NCBI RefSeq assembly: GCF_025717555.1
Contig: NZ_JAJIRP010000014.1
Coordinates: forward strand, 58,783 to 122,782
Origin: Paucibacter sp. B2R-40
GTDB taxonomy: Bacteria; Pseudomonadota; Gammaproteobacteria; Burkholderiales; Burkholderiaceae_C
Reading direction: 5' to 3'
Length of the DNA: 64,000 nucleotides
The notes beneath the pieces are model-generated. The model ran no database searches, was not told the DNA's origin, and worked only from the letters and a program-made list of their open reading frames with translations. Below are positions 1-11,028 of the stretch, in pieces (the first letter of the stretch is position 1; every line of letters begins with the position of its first letter). Made by a program: the position numbers and the translations under genes.

Positions 1-79
1 CTATAAAAATCTCACTCCCGTAACTTAACACCTCTTTTCGACGGATGGGTGACGGGCGACTGATTTGGATCAATAAGCC

Positions 80-105
80 GCCTCGCTAACGTAATTTGCC
101 GAGGC
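80..105 (-). terminator. possible terminator hairpin after ald
   Basis: A 6-bp inverted repeat (GCCTCG / CGAGGC) with a 14-nt loop lies just past the stop codon of the minus-strand alanine dehydrogenase gene. No U-run follows, so intrinsic termination is only a weak inference. Bases 1-79 hold nothing else recognisable. Confidence 0.3.
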
Positions 106-112
106 CCGAATG

Positions 113-1228
113 TCAGTCCAGCAAACCTTCCGCCGGCACATATTCATAGCCCAAATCACGCGCCACCGCCTCGTAGGTCAGTTGACCCAGGGCCACATTG
201 AGCCCCGCGCAGAGGTAGGGGCTGTCATTCAAGGCGCGCCGCCAGCCCTTTTCGGCCAAGGCCACGGCATGGGCGATGGTGGCGTTGTTGAGCGCAAAGG
301 TCGAGGTGCGCGCGACAGCGCCTGGCATATTGGCGACGCAGTAATGCACCACACCGTCAACCACAAAGGTCGGGTCGGCATGCGTGGTCGCATGCGAGGT
401 CTCGAAGCAGCCGCCCTGGTCGATCGCTACGTCCACCACCACTGCGCCCTTCTTCATGCGCGCAATCATGTCGCGCGTGACCAGCTTGGGCGCCGCCGCA
501 CCGGGGATCAAAACGCCGCCGATCACCAAGTCAGCCGACAACACCGTCTCCTCCAGGCTTTGCACATTCGAGTAGCTGGTGCTGATGCGGTTGCCAAAGA
601 CCAGGTCCAGCTGCCGCAGACGGTCGACATTGCGGTCCAGCACGGTCACGCGCGCGCCCATGCCCACGGCCATCTGCAGCGCATGGGTGCCGACCACGCC
701 GGCGCCGATGATCACCACATGCGCGGGGGCAACACCTGGCACACCGCCCAGCAGCACGCCCATGCCGCCCTTGCTCTTTTCCAGATGGGCAGCGCCGGCC
801 TGGATTGACATGCGCCCGGCCACTTCGCTCATCGGTGCCAGCAGTGGCAGACCGCCGCCGGGACCGGTAATGGTTTCATAGGCAATGCAAACCGCGCCCG
901 ACTTGACCAAGGCGGCGGTCTGCTGCGGGTCCGGTGCCAGGTGCAAATAGGTGTAGAGGATCTGCCCCTCGCGCAGCATCGCGCATTCCTGCGGCTGCGG
1001 CTCCTTGACCTTGACGATCATCTCAGCCTGCGCAAACACCGTCGCCGCGTCGGGCACGATGCTGGCGCCTGCCTCCACGTAATGTTCATCCAGCAGGCCG
1101 ATGGCTGCACCGGCGCCGGTCTGCACCAAGACCTGATGGCCGCGCGAAGTCAGCTCGCGCACGCTGGCCGGCGTCAGGCCAACTCGGTATTCGTGATTCT
1201 TGATTTCCTTGGGGCATCCGATCTTCAT
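113..1228 (-). CDS. ald: alanine dehydrogenase
   Basis: This gene encodes an NAD-dependent alanine dehydrogenase (L-alanine to pyruvate and ammonia) of 371 residues, the usual family length. The N-terminus [20 protein letters not shown] is diagnostic for the AlaDH/PNT family. The substrate-site segment VKVKEPQ, the segment MSEVAGRMS and a Rossmann nucleotide loop (GAGVVGTHA) follow in the expected order. I chose the ATG at 1228 because GGAG lies 7 bp before it and homology begins there; the open frame reaches 32 codons further upstream without family character. It is divergent from the phosphofructokinase gene, with about 180 bp shared between them. The protein should be cytosolic. Confidence 0.93.
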   Translation of the reverse strand: MKIGCPKEIKNHEYRVGLTPASVRELTSRGHQVLVQTGAGAAIGLLDEHYVEAGASIVPDAATVFAQAEMIVKVKEPQPQECAMLREGQILYTYLHLAPDPQQTAALVKSGAVCIAYETITGPGGGLPLLAPMSEVAGRMSIQAGAAHLEKSKGGMGVLLGGVPGVAPAHVVIIGAGVVGTHALQMAVGMGARVTVLDRNVDRLRQLDLVFGNRISTSYSNVQSLEETVLSADLVIGGVLIPGAAAPKLVTRDMIARMKKGAVVVDVAIDQGGCFETSHATTHADPTFVVDGVVHYCVANMPGAVARTSTFALNNATIAHAVALAEKGWRRALNDSPYLCAGLNVALGQLTYEAVARDLGYEYVPAEGLLD

Positions 1229-1405
1229 GCTTGTCTCCAGGGCCTTGACGGCTTGTTGTGGTGCTCTGTTGTACGCCCAAGGCCCTCCGCTAGGCAAGCT
1301 TGATTTGTTTCGCTTCAGATTCATTAGCTTCGCTTATGCGAGCAAGCCAAAGCAGCCAAGCTAAGTCACAATCACCACGCACTCCAACCATGCCAAGGAA
1401 CGCTC

Positions 1406-2623
1406 ATGTCCCTCTGCAAGATCCTCGTCGCCCAGGGCGGCGGCCCGACTGCCGTCATCAATCAATCCTTGGTCGGCGTGGTGCTCGAAGCGCGCCGCCA
1501 GCACCAGGTCGGCCTGGTCTACGGCGCGCGGCACGGCGTGCGCGGCATCATCAATGAAGACTTCGTCGACCTGACGCAAGAAACCAGCCACAACCTGGAA
1601 CTGGTCGCACAAACGCCTTCCTCTGCCCTGGGCTCCACGCGCGACAAACCCGACGCCGCCTACTGCCACAAGATCTTCAAAGTTCTGCAGGCGCATGGCA
1701 TCACACATTTCTTCTACATCGGCGGCAATGACTCGTCCGACACCGTGCGCATCGTGAGCGAGGAAGCCGCCGCGGCAAGCTACCCGCTGCGCTGCATCCA
1801 CATCCCCAAGACGATTGACAACGACCTCGTCGGCAACGACCACACGCCCGGCTTCCCCTCTGCTGCGCGCTTTGTGGCGCAGGCCTTCGCCGGCGCCAAC
1901 CTCGATAACGCGGCCCTGCCCGGCGTCTATGTCGGCGTGGTGATGGGCCGGCACGCCGGCTTTCTGACGGCCGCTTCGGCCTTGGGCAAGAAGTTCCCCG
2001 ACGACGGCCCGCATCTGATTTATTTGCCCGAGCGCGTATTCGATCTGCAGCAATTCCTGGCCGATGTGAAGGCGACCTATGAGCGTTTTGGGCGCTGCGT
2101 GATCGCCGTCTCCGAGGGCATCCATGACGCCTCCGGCCAGCCGATCGCCGCACAACTGACCAAGGATCTGGAGCGCGATGACCACGGCAATGTGCAACTG
2201 TCCGGCAATGGCGCGCTGGCAGATCTGCTGTGCGAAGAAATCAAGGAAAAGCTCGGCATCAAAAGGGTGCGCGGCGACACCTTCGGCTATCTGCAGCGCA
2301 GCTTCATTGGCTGCGTGTCGGATGTGGACCAACGCGAGGCGCGTGAGGTCGGCGAAAAGGCGGTGCAGTTCGCCTTCAATGCCGGCCGTGACGGCTCGGT
2401 CGCCATCAAGCGCAGCGGCTATTACTCGGTCGATTACGAGTTACTTCCACTCACTGCCGTGGCCGGCAAGACCCGCGTGATGGAGGACGAATTCATCGCA
2501 GCCAGTGGCACCGATGTCACCGACGCCTTCCGCCTTTACTTGCGCCCGTTGTTGGGCTCCGGCCTGCCGGATGCCTTCCGGCTGCGGCCCAATCCGGTTG
2601 CCAAGGTTTTGAACCCCGACTGA
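1406..2623 (+). CDS. pfp: 6-phosphofructokinase, pyrophosphate-type
   Basis: The 405-residue product belongs to the phosphofructokinase superfamily. Visible motifs are the N-terminal GGGPTAVINQ loop, GGNDS at about residue 110, PKTIDNDL and MGRHAGF. In this family an Asp in place of the Gly of GGDGS, and Lys in PKTIDND, mark enzymes that use pyrophosphate instead of ATP, so I infer PPi dependence: a reversible fructose-6-phosphate / fructose-1,6-bisphosphate conversion. It is cytosolic. The gene is divergent from ald and is followed 25 bp later by a VOC gene, possibly in one transcript. Confidence 0.9.
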   Translation: MSLCKILVAQGGGPTAVINQSLVGVVLEARRQHQVGLVYGARHGVRGIINEDFVDLTQETSHNLELVAQTPSSALGSTRDKPDAAYCHKIFKVLQAHGITHFFYIGGNDSSDTVRIVSEEAAAASYPLRCIHIPKTIDNDLVGNDHTPGFPSAARFVAQAFAGANLDNAALPGVYVGVVMGRHAGFLTAASALGKKFPDDGPHLIYLPERVFDLQQFLADVKATYERFGRCVIAVSEGIHDASGQPIAAQLTKDLERDDHGNVQLSGNGALADLLCEEIKEKLGIKRVRGDTFGYLQRSFIGCVSDVDQREAREVGEKAVQFAFNAGRDGSVAIKRSGYYSVDYELLPLTAVAGKTRVMEDEFIAASGTDVTDAFRLYLRPLLGSGLPDAFRLRPNPVAKVLNPD

Positions 2624-2648
2624 CCCCCTTGCAAGAGGAGAAGCGAGT

Positions 2649-3101
2649 ATGAAGTCCCCTCCCGCCGGCTGGCCGCGCCTGAGCAGCACACTGTTTTACG
2701 AAGACGCCAACGCGGCGATCGCTTGGCTCGTTGAAGCCTTCGGCTTCGAAATTCAGTTGCTGGTGCCGGGCCCGGACGGCAGCGTCATTCACAGCCAGCT
2801 GAGCTTCGGCGAAGCCCTGATCATGGTCGGCGAAGGCGGGGCGCAGCGCCCCCCCAAACTCGGCGTTCCATGCCGAAGCCCCTTGCATACTGCAGCGGCC
2901 AATACGCAATGCTTGATGCTCTATGTCGACGACGTTGACAGCCATTGCGCGCAAGCCCGGGCTGCCGGCGCCACCGTCATTGCCGAACCGGCTCTGCACG
3001 ACTACGGCCCTGAGTACTGGGCCGATCGCAGCTACGGCTGTACCGATCCGGACGGCCATATGTGGTGGTTCACGCAGCGCGTGCGCGACCCGCAGGCCTA
3101 G
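2649..3101 (+). CDS. VOC family protein (PhnB/glyoxalase-like)
   Basis: A 150-residue protein of the vicinal oxygen chelate superfamily. It shows the typical N-terminal strand-helix LFYEDANAAIAWLVEAFGFE, a central YVDDVD segment and the C-terminal DPDGHMWWFTQ signature found in PhnB/glyoxalase-like proteins. Substrate cannot be deduced. A good SD (AGAGGAG) precedes the ATG. The gene sits 25 bp after pfp and 30 bp before a dienelactone hydrolase-family gene, which suggests co-transcription. Confidence 0.85.
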   Translation: MKSPPAGWPRLSSTLFYEDANAAIAWLVEAFGFEIQLLVPGPDGSVIHSQLSFGEALIMVGEGGAQRPPKLGVPCRSPLHTAAANTQCLMLYVDDVDSHCAQARAAGATVIAEPALHDYGPEYWADRSYGCTDPDGHMWWFTQRVRDPQA

Positions 3102-3131
3102 GCGACTCAGACAGGACAGAAAAAGGGAGAA

Positions 3132-3809
3132 ATGACGATGGGACAGATGATCGAATTCCAGCGCCCCGACGGCGCCAACAGCGCCGCCTACTTGGCCGAG
3201 GCCGACAGCAGCGAGGGGCTCAAGCGCCCGGGCCTGATCCTGATTCAGGAATGGTGGGGCTTGAACCCGCAGATCTGCGGCGTCGCCGATCGCTTCGCGG
3301 CGGCCGGCTTCACCACCTTGGCGCCCGACCTCTACCGTGGCCGCCTGGCCAGCAATGCCGATGAAGCCACGCATCTGAAGAGCGGCCTGGACTTTGCCGA
3401 CGCCACCCACCAGGACTTGGCCGGCGCCTTCGCCTTCTTGGCCCATCATTGCACCAAGATTGGCGTGACCGGCTTTTGCATGGGCGGCGCGCTGACCATC
3501 GCCGCTGCCGTGCACCTGCCAAGCTTAAGCGCGGCGAGTTGCTTTTACGGCATTCCGCCGGCCGAGTTGGCGGACCCAGCGCTGATCAAAATCCCCTTCC
3601 AGGGTCACTTTGCCAATATGGACGACTGGATCACACCGGCCGCTGCCGACGCCTTGCAAGCCAAGCTGCCGGCCTCAGCCGAAATACATCGTTATGCCGC
3701 AGAACACGGTTTCTTCAACGAGCAGCGCCCCGAGGTCTATGACGCCGCCAGCGCCGACTTGGCCTGGAACCGCACGCTCGCTTTCTTCAACCGGCATCTG
3801 CTGGCATGA
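3132..3809 (+). CDS. dienelactone hydrolase family protein
   Basis: A 225-residue alpha/beta hydrolase of the dienelactone hydrolase family. The nucleophile elbow GFCMGG carries a Cys rather than Ser, as is typical. The acid is in MDDWITP and the histidine in AEHGFF near the C-terminus, completing a Cys-Asp-His triad. An N-terminal EWWGLNPQI segment is also family-typical. No signal peptide is seen, so it should be cytosolic. The real substrate is unknown; carboxymethylenebutenolidase activity is only the family label. An in-frame ATG at 3138 is an alternative start. Confidence 0.88.
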   Translation: MTMGQMIEFQRPDGANSAAYLAEADSSEGLKRPGLILIQEWWGLNPQICGVADRFAAAGFTTLAPDLYRGRLASNADEATHLKSGLDFADATHQDLAGAFAFLAHHCTKIGVTGFCMGGALTIAAAVHLPSLSAASCFYGIPPAELADPALIKIPFQGHFANMDDWITPAAADALQAKLPASAEIHRYAAEHGFFNEQRPEVYDAASADLAWNRTLAFFNRHLLA

Positions 3810-3813
3810 GTCA

Positions 3814-4728
3814 TCACGCCGCGGCGCGTTTCGCCAGCAGCGCCCGGCCGACTCTTGACACCGGCGGGCGCCCCAGCACGCCGGAGATAAAGGCGCCGGC
3901 GTCGACCAGCTTGTCGATGTTGATGCCAGTGTCGATGCCAAGCCCATTGAGCATGAAGACCACATCTTCGGTCGCCACATTGCCGGTCGCGCCCTTGGCA
4001 TAAGGGCAGCCGCCCAGGCCTGCCACGCTGGCGTCGAAGGTGTGGATGCCCATCTCCAGGCAGGCATAGATATTCGACAAAGCCTGGCCATAGGTGTCAT
4101 GGAAATGCCCGCTGACCTCGACCAGCGGGTAATGCTTCAAGGCCCGCTCCATCGCCGCCTGAATCTTTCTGGGCGTGCCCACGCCTATGGTGTCGGCCAC
4201 GCCCAGATGATCAACGCCTATGCCCTTCATCAGCAGCACGACTCGCTCGACCTGGTCCGCGCTGATGTCGCCCTCATAGGGGCAGCCGACCGCGCAAGAC
4301 AAGGCACCGCGCACCTTGATGCTGGCGGCGTGGGCGGCTGCTACCACCGGGGCGAAGCGCTCAATGCTCTCGGCAATCGAGCAGTTGATGTTCTTTTGGC
4401 TGAAGGCCTCGCTAGCCGCCGCGAAGACGACGATCTCGTCCGGGCGGGTGGGCAGAGCGGCCTCCAAACCCTTCAGATTCGGCGTCAGCACTGAGTAGCG
4501 CACGCCAGGGTGGCGTTGGATTGCCGCCATCACCGCGGCGTTATCGGCCATTTGCGGCACCCATTTCGGGCTGACGAAACTCGTCACCTCGATCTCGCGC
4601 AGGCCGGCCAAATAAAGCATCTCGACCAAAGCCGCCTTGTGCTCGGTGGCAACCAGCACTTTTTCGTTTTGCAAGCCGTCGCGGGGGCCGACGTCGACCA
4701 GCGTAACGCGGGAAGGGAGCGTGCTCAT
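3814..4728 (-). CDS. hydroxymethylglutaryl-CoA lyase
   Basis: This gene encodes HMG-CoA lyase, the last step of leucine degradation (HMG-CoA to acetyl-CoA and acetoacetate). The 304-residue protein shows the DRE-TIM metallolyase start VDVGPRDGLQNE, the segment TSFVSPKWVPQMAD, the metal-binding HFHDT segment and the C-terminal GLGGCPYAKGATGN loop with the catalytic Cys. The ATG at 4728 starts the conserved region; the frame is open further upstream but runs through a short palindromic repeat. It lies about 80 bp after mccA on the same strand, consistent with one pathway operon. Confidence 0.93.
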   Translation of the reverse strand: MSTLPSRVTLVDVGPRDGLQNEKVLVATEHKAALVEMLYLAGLREIEVTSFVSPKWVPQMADNAAVMAAIQRHPGVRYSVLTPNLKGLEAALPTRPDEIVVFAAASEAFSQKNINCSIAESIERFAPVVAAAHAASIKVRGALSCAVGCPYEGDISADQVERVVLLMKGIGVDHLGVADTIGVGTPRKIQAAMERALKHYPLVEVSGHFHDTYGQALSNIYACLEMGIHTFDASVAGLGGCPYAKGATGNVATEDVVFMLNGLGIDTGINIDKLVDAGAFISGVLGRPPVSRVGRALLAKRAAA

Positions 4729-4744
4729 GACAAGGACTCCCGCC

Positions 4745-4807
4745 GGGCCGCCCCAAGGGAGGCCTGCGCCCCCTCGGGGGGCAGAGAACGAAGTGAACGT
4801 GGGGGCT

Positions 4808-4812
<5 letters not shown>
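4745..4812 (+). repeat. short GC-rich palindromic repeat, copy 1
   Basis: This roughly 65-bp sequence begins GGGCCGCCCCAAG, has a perfect CCCCCTCGGGGGG core and ends GTGGGGGC. A second copy lies in reverse orientation inside bioA (11566-11629), with the same three blocks in the same order. Here it fills the gap between mccA and the HMG-CoA lyase gene, touching the mccA stop codon. Similar intergenic palindromes are common in Comamonadaceae and relatives (from memory). Confidence 0.75.
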
Positions 4813-6808
<1,996 letters not shown>

Positions 6809-6943
6809 GTTGTTTGTCTCCAGTCTCGTGAACTTTGAACTCTTACTTTTACTTCCAGGGTCTCTGGGAGGGCCGCAATATCTTCATTTCATTCATGCGC
6901 TGCGGACCGCCCGGGCTTCGCTGGCACATCACCATCTCTCAAA

Positions 6944-7217
6944 GACCGTGCCGGGATTTCGCCCCGGCGGGCGACCTTCTTTCTTGGGCGTCCAAGAAAG
7001 AAGGCAAAGAAACCGCCCCGAATGCCAGGCCCCTTCGGGGTCCGCTGCGGTGCTCGGCTTTGCCGGGCCGCGCCCAACTCACTGCGCTACGCTCCGTTCA
7101 AACAAGGGGCGCGAAGCCAGTCCTTGATGGCGCTTCGCGCCGCCCGACAAATCCTGCGCTCCTCACCCAGGCAACACGGGGAACCCCGAAATACCGTCAC
7201 GCCTCGCTGCGCATCGG
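6944..7217 (+). repeat. dispersed ~300-bp repeat, copy c1
   Basis: Copy c1 of a repeat found four times in the window (also 7695-7968, 33594-33896, 34799-35116). Shared blocks, in order, are GCCGGGA..TTCGCCCCGGC, an A/T-rich hairpin, GGTCCGCT, GCCGGGCCGCGCCCAACTCA, GGGGCGCGAA and CTCGCTGCGCATCG. In this copy the hairpin at 6976-7003 has perfect 12-bp arms (CTTCTTTCTTGG/CCAAGAAAGAAG) and a 4-nt loop. It faces copy c2 as an inverted repeat with the ivy-like gene between. It carries open frames but nothing resembling a real protein. Confidence 0.9.
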
Positions 7218-7236
7218 ATGGAGCGCTCATTTGAAT

Positions 7237-7641
7237 CTACCTCGACGAAAACTGCTTCTCATAGTAGGACTCAAGCTCAGATTTAATTCCAGCTGACGGC
7301 GCGCCTATCAGTACGGTCGTACCCGACTCTTCTCGCAACTTGGCATATACGCGCTTCGTTGCCTTGCCGTACGCGATCGCGATGTTGTCCGTGTCGCAAG
7401 CATGCGGCTTGCAGGAACTGAGCAACAAAAACTCTTCGCCGCCGATCACCTTGTGTACCGCCTCGTTGCTCGGGCCGGGCAATTTAGTCAGCCATTTCTC
7501 TTGCACCTTTGATCCAAGCGCCTCTAAATAAGCCGACTTGAAGTCAGGCTGTTTGAGCAAATCCCAAGCGTGCTGCGCATCCGCTGACTGAGCGGCACTA
7601 CAAAAGACAAAGATCAAACCTGAAACAAAACTGATCTTCAT
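7237..7641 (-). CDS. ivy: Ivy-family C-type lysozyme inhibitor
   Basis: A 134-residue protein with a cleavable signal peptide (residues about 1-22, ending SADA). It contains SSCKPHAC, matching the CKPHDC loop that plugs the active site of C-type lysozymes in E. coli Ivy; the two Cys form the loop disulfide. The segment after it (IAIAYGKATKRVYAKL) also resembles Ivy. It should act in the periplasm, protecting peptidoglycan from lysozyme. The gene is more AT-rich than its neighbours and sits alone between two convergent copies of a ~300-bp repeat, which suggests acquisition as a unit. Homology is by motif recall only. Confidence 0.8.
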   Translation of the reverse strand: MKISFVSGLIFVFCSAAQSADAQHAWDLLKQPDFKSAYLEALGSKVQEKWLTKLPGPSNEAVHKVIGGEEFLLLSSCKPHACDTDNIAIAYGKATKRVYAKLREESGTTVLIGAPSAGIKSELESYYEKQFSSR

Positions 7642-7694
7642 CTGTGTAGCTTCAACATTGGGTCGAACGAACGCGCCAGGCCCTGGAGTCCAAA

Positions 7695-7968
7695 CCGATG
7701 CGCAGCGAGGCGTGTCGGTATTTCGGGGGTCCCCTTCTGCATGGGCGAGGAGCGGAAGGTTTGCCGGGCGTCGCGGAGCGACTTCAAAGACTGAATTCGC
7801 GCCCCTTGTTTGAACGCAGCGTAGCGAAGTGAGTTGGGCGCGGCCCGGCGAACCTGAGCATCCGAGCGGACCCGCAGGGCCATGCGGCAGGGGCGGTTTC
7901 TTTGCCTTCTTTCTTGGCCGCCCAAGAAAGAAGGTCGCCTGCCGGGGCGAACTCCCGGCATCGGTCTC
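7695..7968 (-). repeat. dispersed ~300-bp repeat, copy c2
   Basis: Copy c2, inverted relative to c1 and converging on the ivy-like gene. Its hairpin (7906-7933) has the same 12-bp arms as c1 with one loop change. At the inner end c1 and c2 share CCCCGAAATACCG, which copies c3 and c4 lack, so the two members of this pair are closer to each other there than to the other pair. Its outer end lies about 34 bp from the bioB stop codon. Confidence 0.9.
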
Positions 7969-8001
7969 TGCAGAACAGCAACGCCCATGACCCGTGAAAG
8001 C

Positions 8002-9072
8002 TCAGTGCGAGTGGCAACTCACCTTGCCGCAACCATCCTCAGCAGCAGCCTGCGGCACCAACTTCTCCTCGGTAGCGCACCGCATCCCCAGCCGATCCAG
8101 CAACGCCCTGTCCTTCTCCGCCTGCGGATTGCTCGTCGTCAGCAACTTGTCGCCATAGAACATCGAATTCGCACCCGCCAGGAAGCACAGCGCCTGCATG
8201 CTCTCCGGCATCTCCTCGCGCCCGGCCGACAAGCGCACCATCGCACGCGGCATCGTGATCCGCGCCACCGCAATCGAACGGATGAACTCGAAGGGATCGA
8301 GCGCCTCAGCGTCGGCCAAAGGCGTGCCCTCGACCTTGACCAAGTTATTGATAGGCACCGATTCCGGATACGGATTCAGATTGGCCAACTGCACGATCAA
8401 GCCAGCCCGCTGACCGCGCGTCTCGCCCAGCCCAACAATACCGCCCGAGCAAACCTTGAGCCCCACATTGCGCACCCGGTCCAGCGTGTCCAAGCGGTCC
8501 TGATAGGTGCGGGTGGTGATGATCTGCCCATAGAACTCAGGCGAGGTATCCAGATTGTGGTTGTAGTAGTCAAGACCTGCCTCGGCCAGCTGCTCAGCCT
8601 GGCCGTCACCCAACATGCCGGCGGTCAAGCAAGTCTCCAGCCCCATCGCCTTGACCTCCTTGACCATCTCGCCAATGGCTTCCAAGTGACGCGGCTTGGG
8701 CGAACGCCAAGCGGCACCCATGCAAAATCGCGTCGCGCCATTGGCCTTGGCTGCACGTGCCGCCTCCAGCACTTCTTGCAGTGGGATCAGCTTCTCGGCC
8801 TTCAGGCCGGTATCGAAATGCGCCGATTGCGGGCAGTAAGCGCAGTCTTCCTCGCAGCCGCCGGTTTTGATCGACAGCAGCGTGGACAGTTGCACTGCAT
8901 TGGCATCGAAGTTCTCGCGGTGCACCTGCTGGGCGCGGAACATCAGGTCATTGAACGGCAGGTCATAAAGCGCCACGACTTCTTTGACCGTCCAGGTCTT
9001 GTCACTGCGGCGCTCGGCGTCGGTGGTCGGCGTCAGCGACTGGATTTGATTGACGGTTTGGGAGTGGGTCAT
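8002..9072 (-). CDS. bioB: biotin synthase
   Basis: A radical-SAM biotin synthase of 356 residues that inserts sulfur into dethiobiotin. The CxxxCxxC cluster motif is in [19 protein letters not shown], with the family-typical [14 protein letters not shown] and GIVGLGE following. The ATG at 9072 lies 25 bp after the bioD stop, so it is the fourth gene of bioA-bioF-bioD-bioB. The protein is cytosolic and needs [4Fe-4S] and [2Fe-2S] clusters. After its stop the transcript runs into the repeat copy c2. Confidence 0.97.
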   Translation of the reverse strand: MTHSQTVNQIQSLTPTTDAERRSDKTWTVKEVVALYDLPFNDLMFRAQQVHRENFDANAVQLSTLLSIKTGGCEEDCAYCPQSAHFDTGLKAEKLIPLQEVLEAARAAKANGATRFCMGAAWRSPKPRHLEAIGEMVKEVKAMGLETCLTAGMLGDGQAEQLAEAGLDYYNHNLDTSPEFYGQIITTRTYQDRLDTLDRVRNVGLKVCSGGIVGLGETRGQRAGLIVQLANLNPYPESVPINNLVKVEGTPLADAEALDPFEFIRSIAVARITMPRAMVRLSAGREEMPESMQALCFLAGANSMFYGDKLLTTSNPQAEKDRALLDRLGMRCATEEKLVPQAAAEDGCGKVSCHSH

Positions 9073-9097
9073 AGCGAGCGATTCCGAAAAGAACTTA

Positions 9098-9799
9098 TTA
9101 CAAAGAAGACGATGCGGCCTGCGTGAGCAAGAGCGCGTGATTCAAATGGGCGGCAACGGCCGCAGGAGTTGGGTTTTCCAAGCGAGGCACATGGCCCCAG
9201 CAAGGCGCATCCAGCGATGCGCTCAGCGCGGCCAGATTGTCGGTCAGATGCGGCATGTCGGCGTCCACCGTATTGGCCACCCAAGCGATGAGCTTCAAAC
9301 CGCGAGCGCGCACGGCCTCGGCGGTCAGCAGCGCATGGTTGATGCAGCCCAGGCGTAGGCCGACGACGAGCACGACCGGCAGGCCCAGGTCAACAGCGAG
9401 ATCGGCGGTATCCCAGCCTTCACACAAAGGCACCCGAAAGCCACCGACGCCTTCGACCAGCGCCATTTGGCCCAAGTCGGCGCTGGCGCGAATCGCGGCC
9501 AGCAAAGGTGCGCGGTCAATGCTGCGACCCTCCAAGGCTGCGGCGATATGCGGCGCGCAGGCGGCGCGAAATTGCAGCGGGCCGACCTGCTCCGGCGTCA
9601 TGCCAATAGTTTGAGCGGCGTGCAGACGCTGCACGTCCTCGTTGACCCATTGGCCGTCCAGCAGGTCTTGCCCGGCCGCCAGCGGCTTGATCGGGGCCAC
9701 CCGCAGGCCCGCCTGCGTGAAGGCCTCAGTCAACCCGGCGGTGATGCAGGTCTTGCCGACCTCGGTGTCGGTGCCGGTGATGAAAAAGCCCTTCATCAT
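9098..9799 (-). CDS. bioD: ATP-dependent dethiobiotin synthetase
   Basis: This 233-residue P-loop enzyme closes the ureido ring of dethiobiotin from diaminopelargonate, CO2 and ATP. The N-terminus [20 protein letters not shown] contains the P-loop; [11 protein letters not shown] and WVANTVD follow as in BioD. The start at 9799 is supported by translational coupling: the bioF stop TGA shares its last base with this ATG (TGATG). An ATG one codon later is equally possible. The open frame upstream of the start belongs to shadow sequence over bioF. Confidence 0.95.
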   Translation of the reverse strand: MMKGFFITGTDTEVGKTCITAGLTEAFTQAGLRVAPIKPLAAGQDLLDGQWVNEDVQRLHAAQTIGMTPEQVGPLQFRAACAPHIAAALEGRSIDRAPLLAAIRASADLGQMALVEGVGGFRVPLCEGWDTADLAVDLGLPVVLVVGLRLGCINHALLTAEAVRARGLKLIAWVANTVDADMPHLTDNLAALSASLDAPCWGHVPRLENPTPAAVAAHLNHALLLTQAASSSL

Positions 9800-11028
9800 C
9801 AAATGCCTGCCTTGTCCATGTCGGCGGCCGCCGCCGCCAAGGCTTGCAAGAGCTGCGCCACATCGGCCTCGGTATGCGTGGCGCACAAGGTGATGCGCAG
9901 CCGCGCCTCGCCGGCCGGCACAGTAGGCGGGCGTATGCCGGGCACGCGCAGACCTTCGCGCTCAAGCCTGGCGGCCAGCGCCATCACCTCGGCATTGCCG
10001 CCAATGATCAGCGGCTGCACCGGAGTGTCGGACGGCGCCAGACGCCAACCCAAGGCCGGGTGCTGCGCCAACATCGCTTCGATGCCGACGCGCAACTGCG
10101 CTTGCAGGCGGCGCAAATTGGCACGGCGCTCGGCGCCCAGCTCGCTGTCGATCAAGGCCAAGCTGGTCAGCAAGGCGTGCTCGACGGCCGGCGGCGAAGC
10201 GGTCGAAAAAATGTAGTTGCGGGCGGCTTGCAGCAGGTAGTCGGTGATGGTGGCGTGGGCGACCACAAACGCGCCGGCCAGACCGGCCGCTTTGCCCAGC
10301 GTGCCGACCAGAATCAAGCGTTCGCTGCGCAAATTGAAATGTTCCAACGAGCCTCGGCCGCGCTCGCCCAGGACGCCAAAGCCATGCGCGTCGTCGACGA
10401 TCAACCAGGCGTCGAATTCTTCGGCCAGCGCCAGCAGCTCCGGCAGCGGCGCCAGATCGCCGTCCATGCTGAAGACCGCATCGGTGACGATCAGCTTGAC
10501 CTTGGCTTGACTGGCCGACAGCAGACTGCGCAGCTGAGCCACATCGGCATGTGCATAACGCGTCACTTGTGCGCGCGCGAGCCGGCTGCCGTCGATCAGC
10601 GAGGCATGGTTCCAAGCTTCCGAAAAGATCTCGGTGTGCTCGTCGCCCAATGCGGTGACGACGGCCAGATTGGCCATATAGCCGGTGCAAAAGCCCAGCG
10701 CCTTGGCCTCGGGGATATGCGGCGCCATCCAAGCGGCCAAGGTCTCGGCAACCTGCTCATGGGCCCGGCTGTGGCCGCTGATCAAGGGCGAGGCGCCGGA
10801 GCCGCCGCCGTAAATCATCGCGCCTTCGATCAAGGCGGCGGTGATCTGCGGCTCGGCCGCCAGGCCCAGATAGTCGTTCGAGCAGAACATCAACAGCTCA
10901 CGCGTGCGGCCGTCTGCGCCACGCACCTGCTGGCGCGGCGCAGTCGGGCTCTCGGCTTGACGCAGAAAACGGGTCAGGCTTTGCGCCTCGATGTCGGCCA
11001 GTTTGGCGTTCAGATGGTCAAGCAACAT
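9799..11028 (-). CDS. bioF: 8-amino-7-oxononanoate synthase
   Basis: A 409-residue PLP enzyme of the alpha-oxoamine synthase family that condenses pimeloyl-CoA/ACP with alanine. Visible are the CSNDYLGLA start, the GGSGASPLISG substrate loop, the DDAHGFGVLG PLP-binding Asp segment and GTLGKAAGLAGAF with the Schiff-base Lys. It overlaps the end of bioA by 11 bp and the start of bioD by 1 bp, indicating tight coupling in a bioAFDB operon. Confidence 0.96.
   Translation of the reverse strand: MLLDHLNAKLADIEAQSLTRFLRQAESPTAPRQQVRGADGRTRELLMFCSNDYLGLAAEPQITAALIEGAMIYGGGSGASPLISGHSRAHEQVAETLAAWMAPHIPEAKALGFCTGYMANLAVVTALGDEHTEIFSEAWNHASLIDGSRLARAQVTRYAHADVAQLRSLLSASQAKVKLIVTDAVFSMDGDLAPLPELLALAEEFDAWLIVDDAHGFGVLGERGRGSLEHFNLRSERLILVGTLGKAAGLAGAFVVAHATITDYLLQAARNYIFSTASPPAVEHALLTSLALIDSELGAERRANLRRLQAQLRVGIEAMLAQHPALGWRLAPSDTPVQPLIIGGNAEVMALAARLEREGLRVPGIRPPTVPAGEARLRITLCATHTEADVAQLLQALAAAAADMDKAGI

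Noticed and set aside
110..808. Long open frame antisense to alanine dehydrogenase
   Set aside because: High-GC shadow of the real gene. Its product is His/Arg-rich with no family features; the same applies to many long antisense frames in the window.
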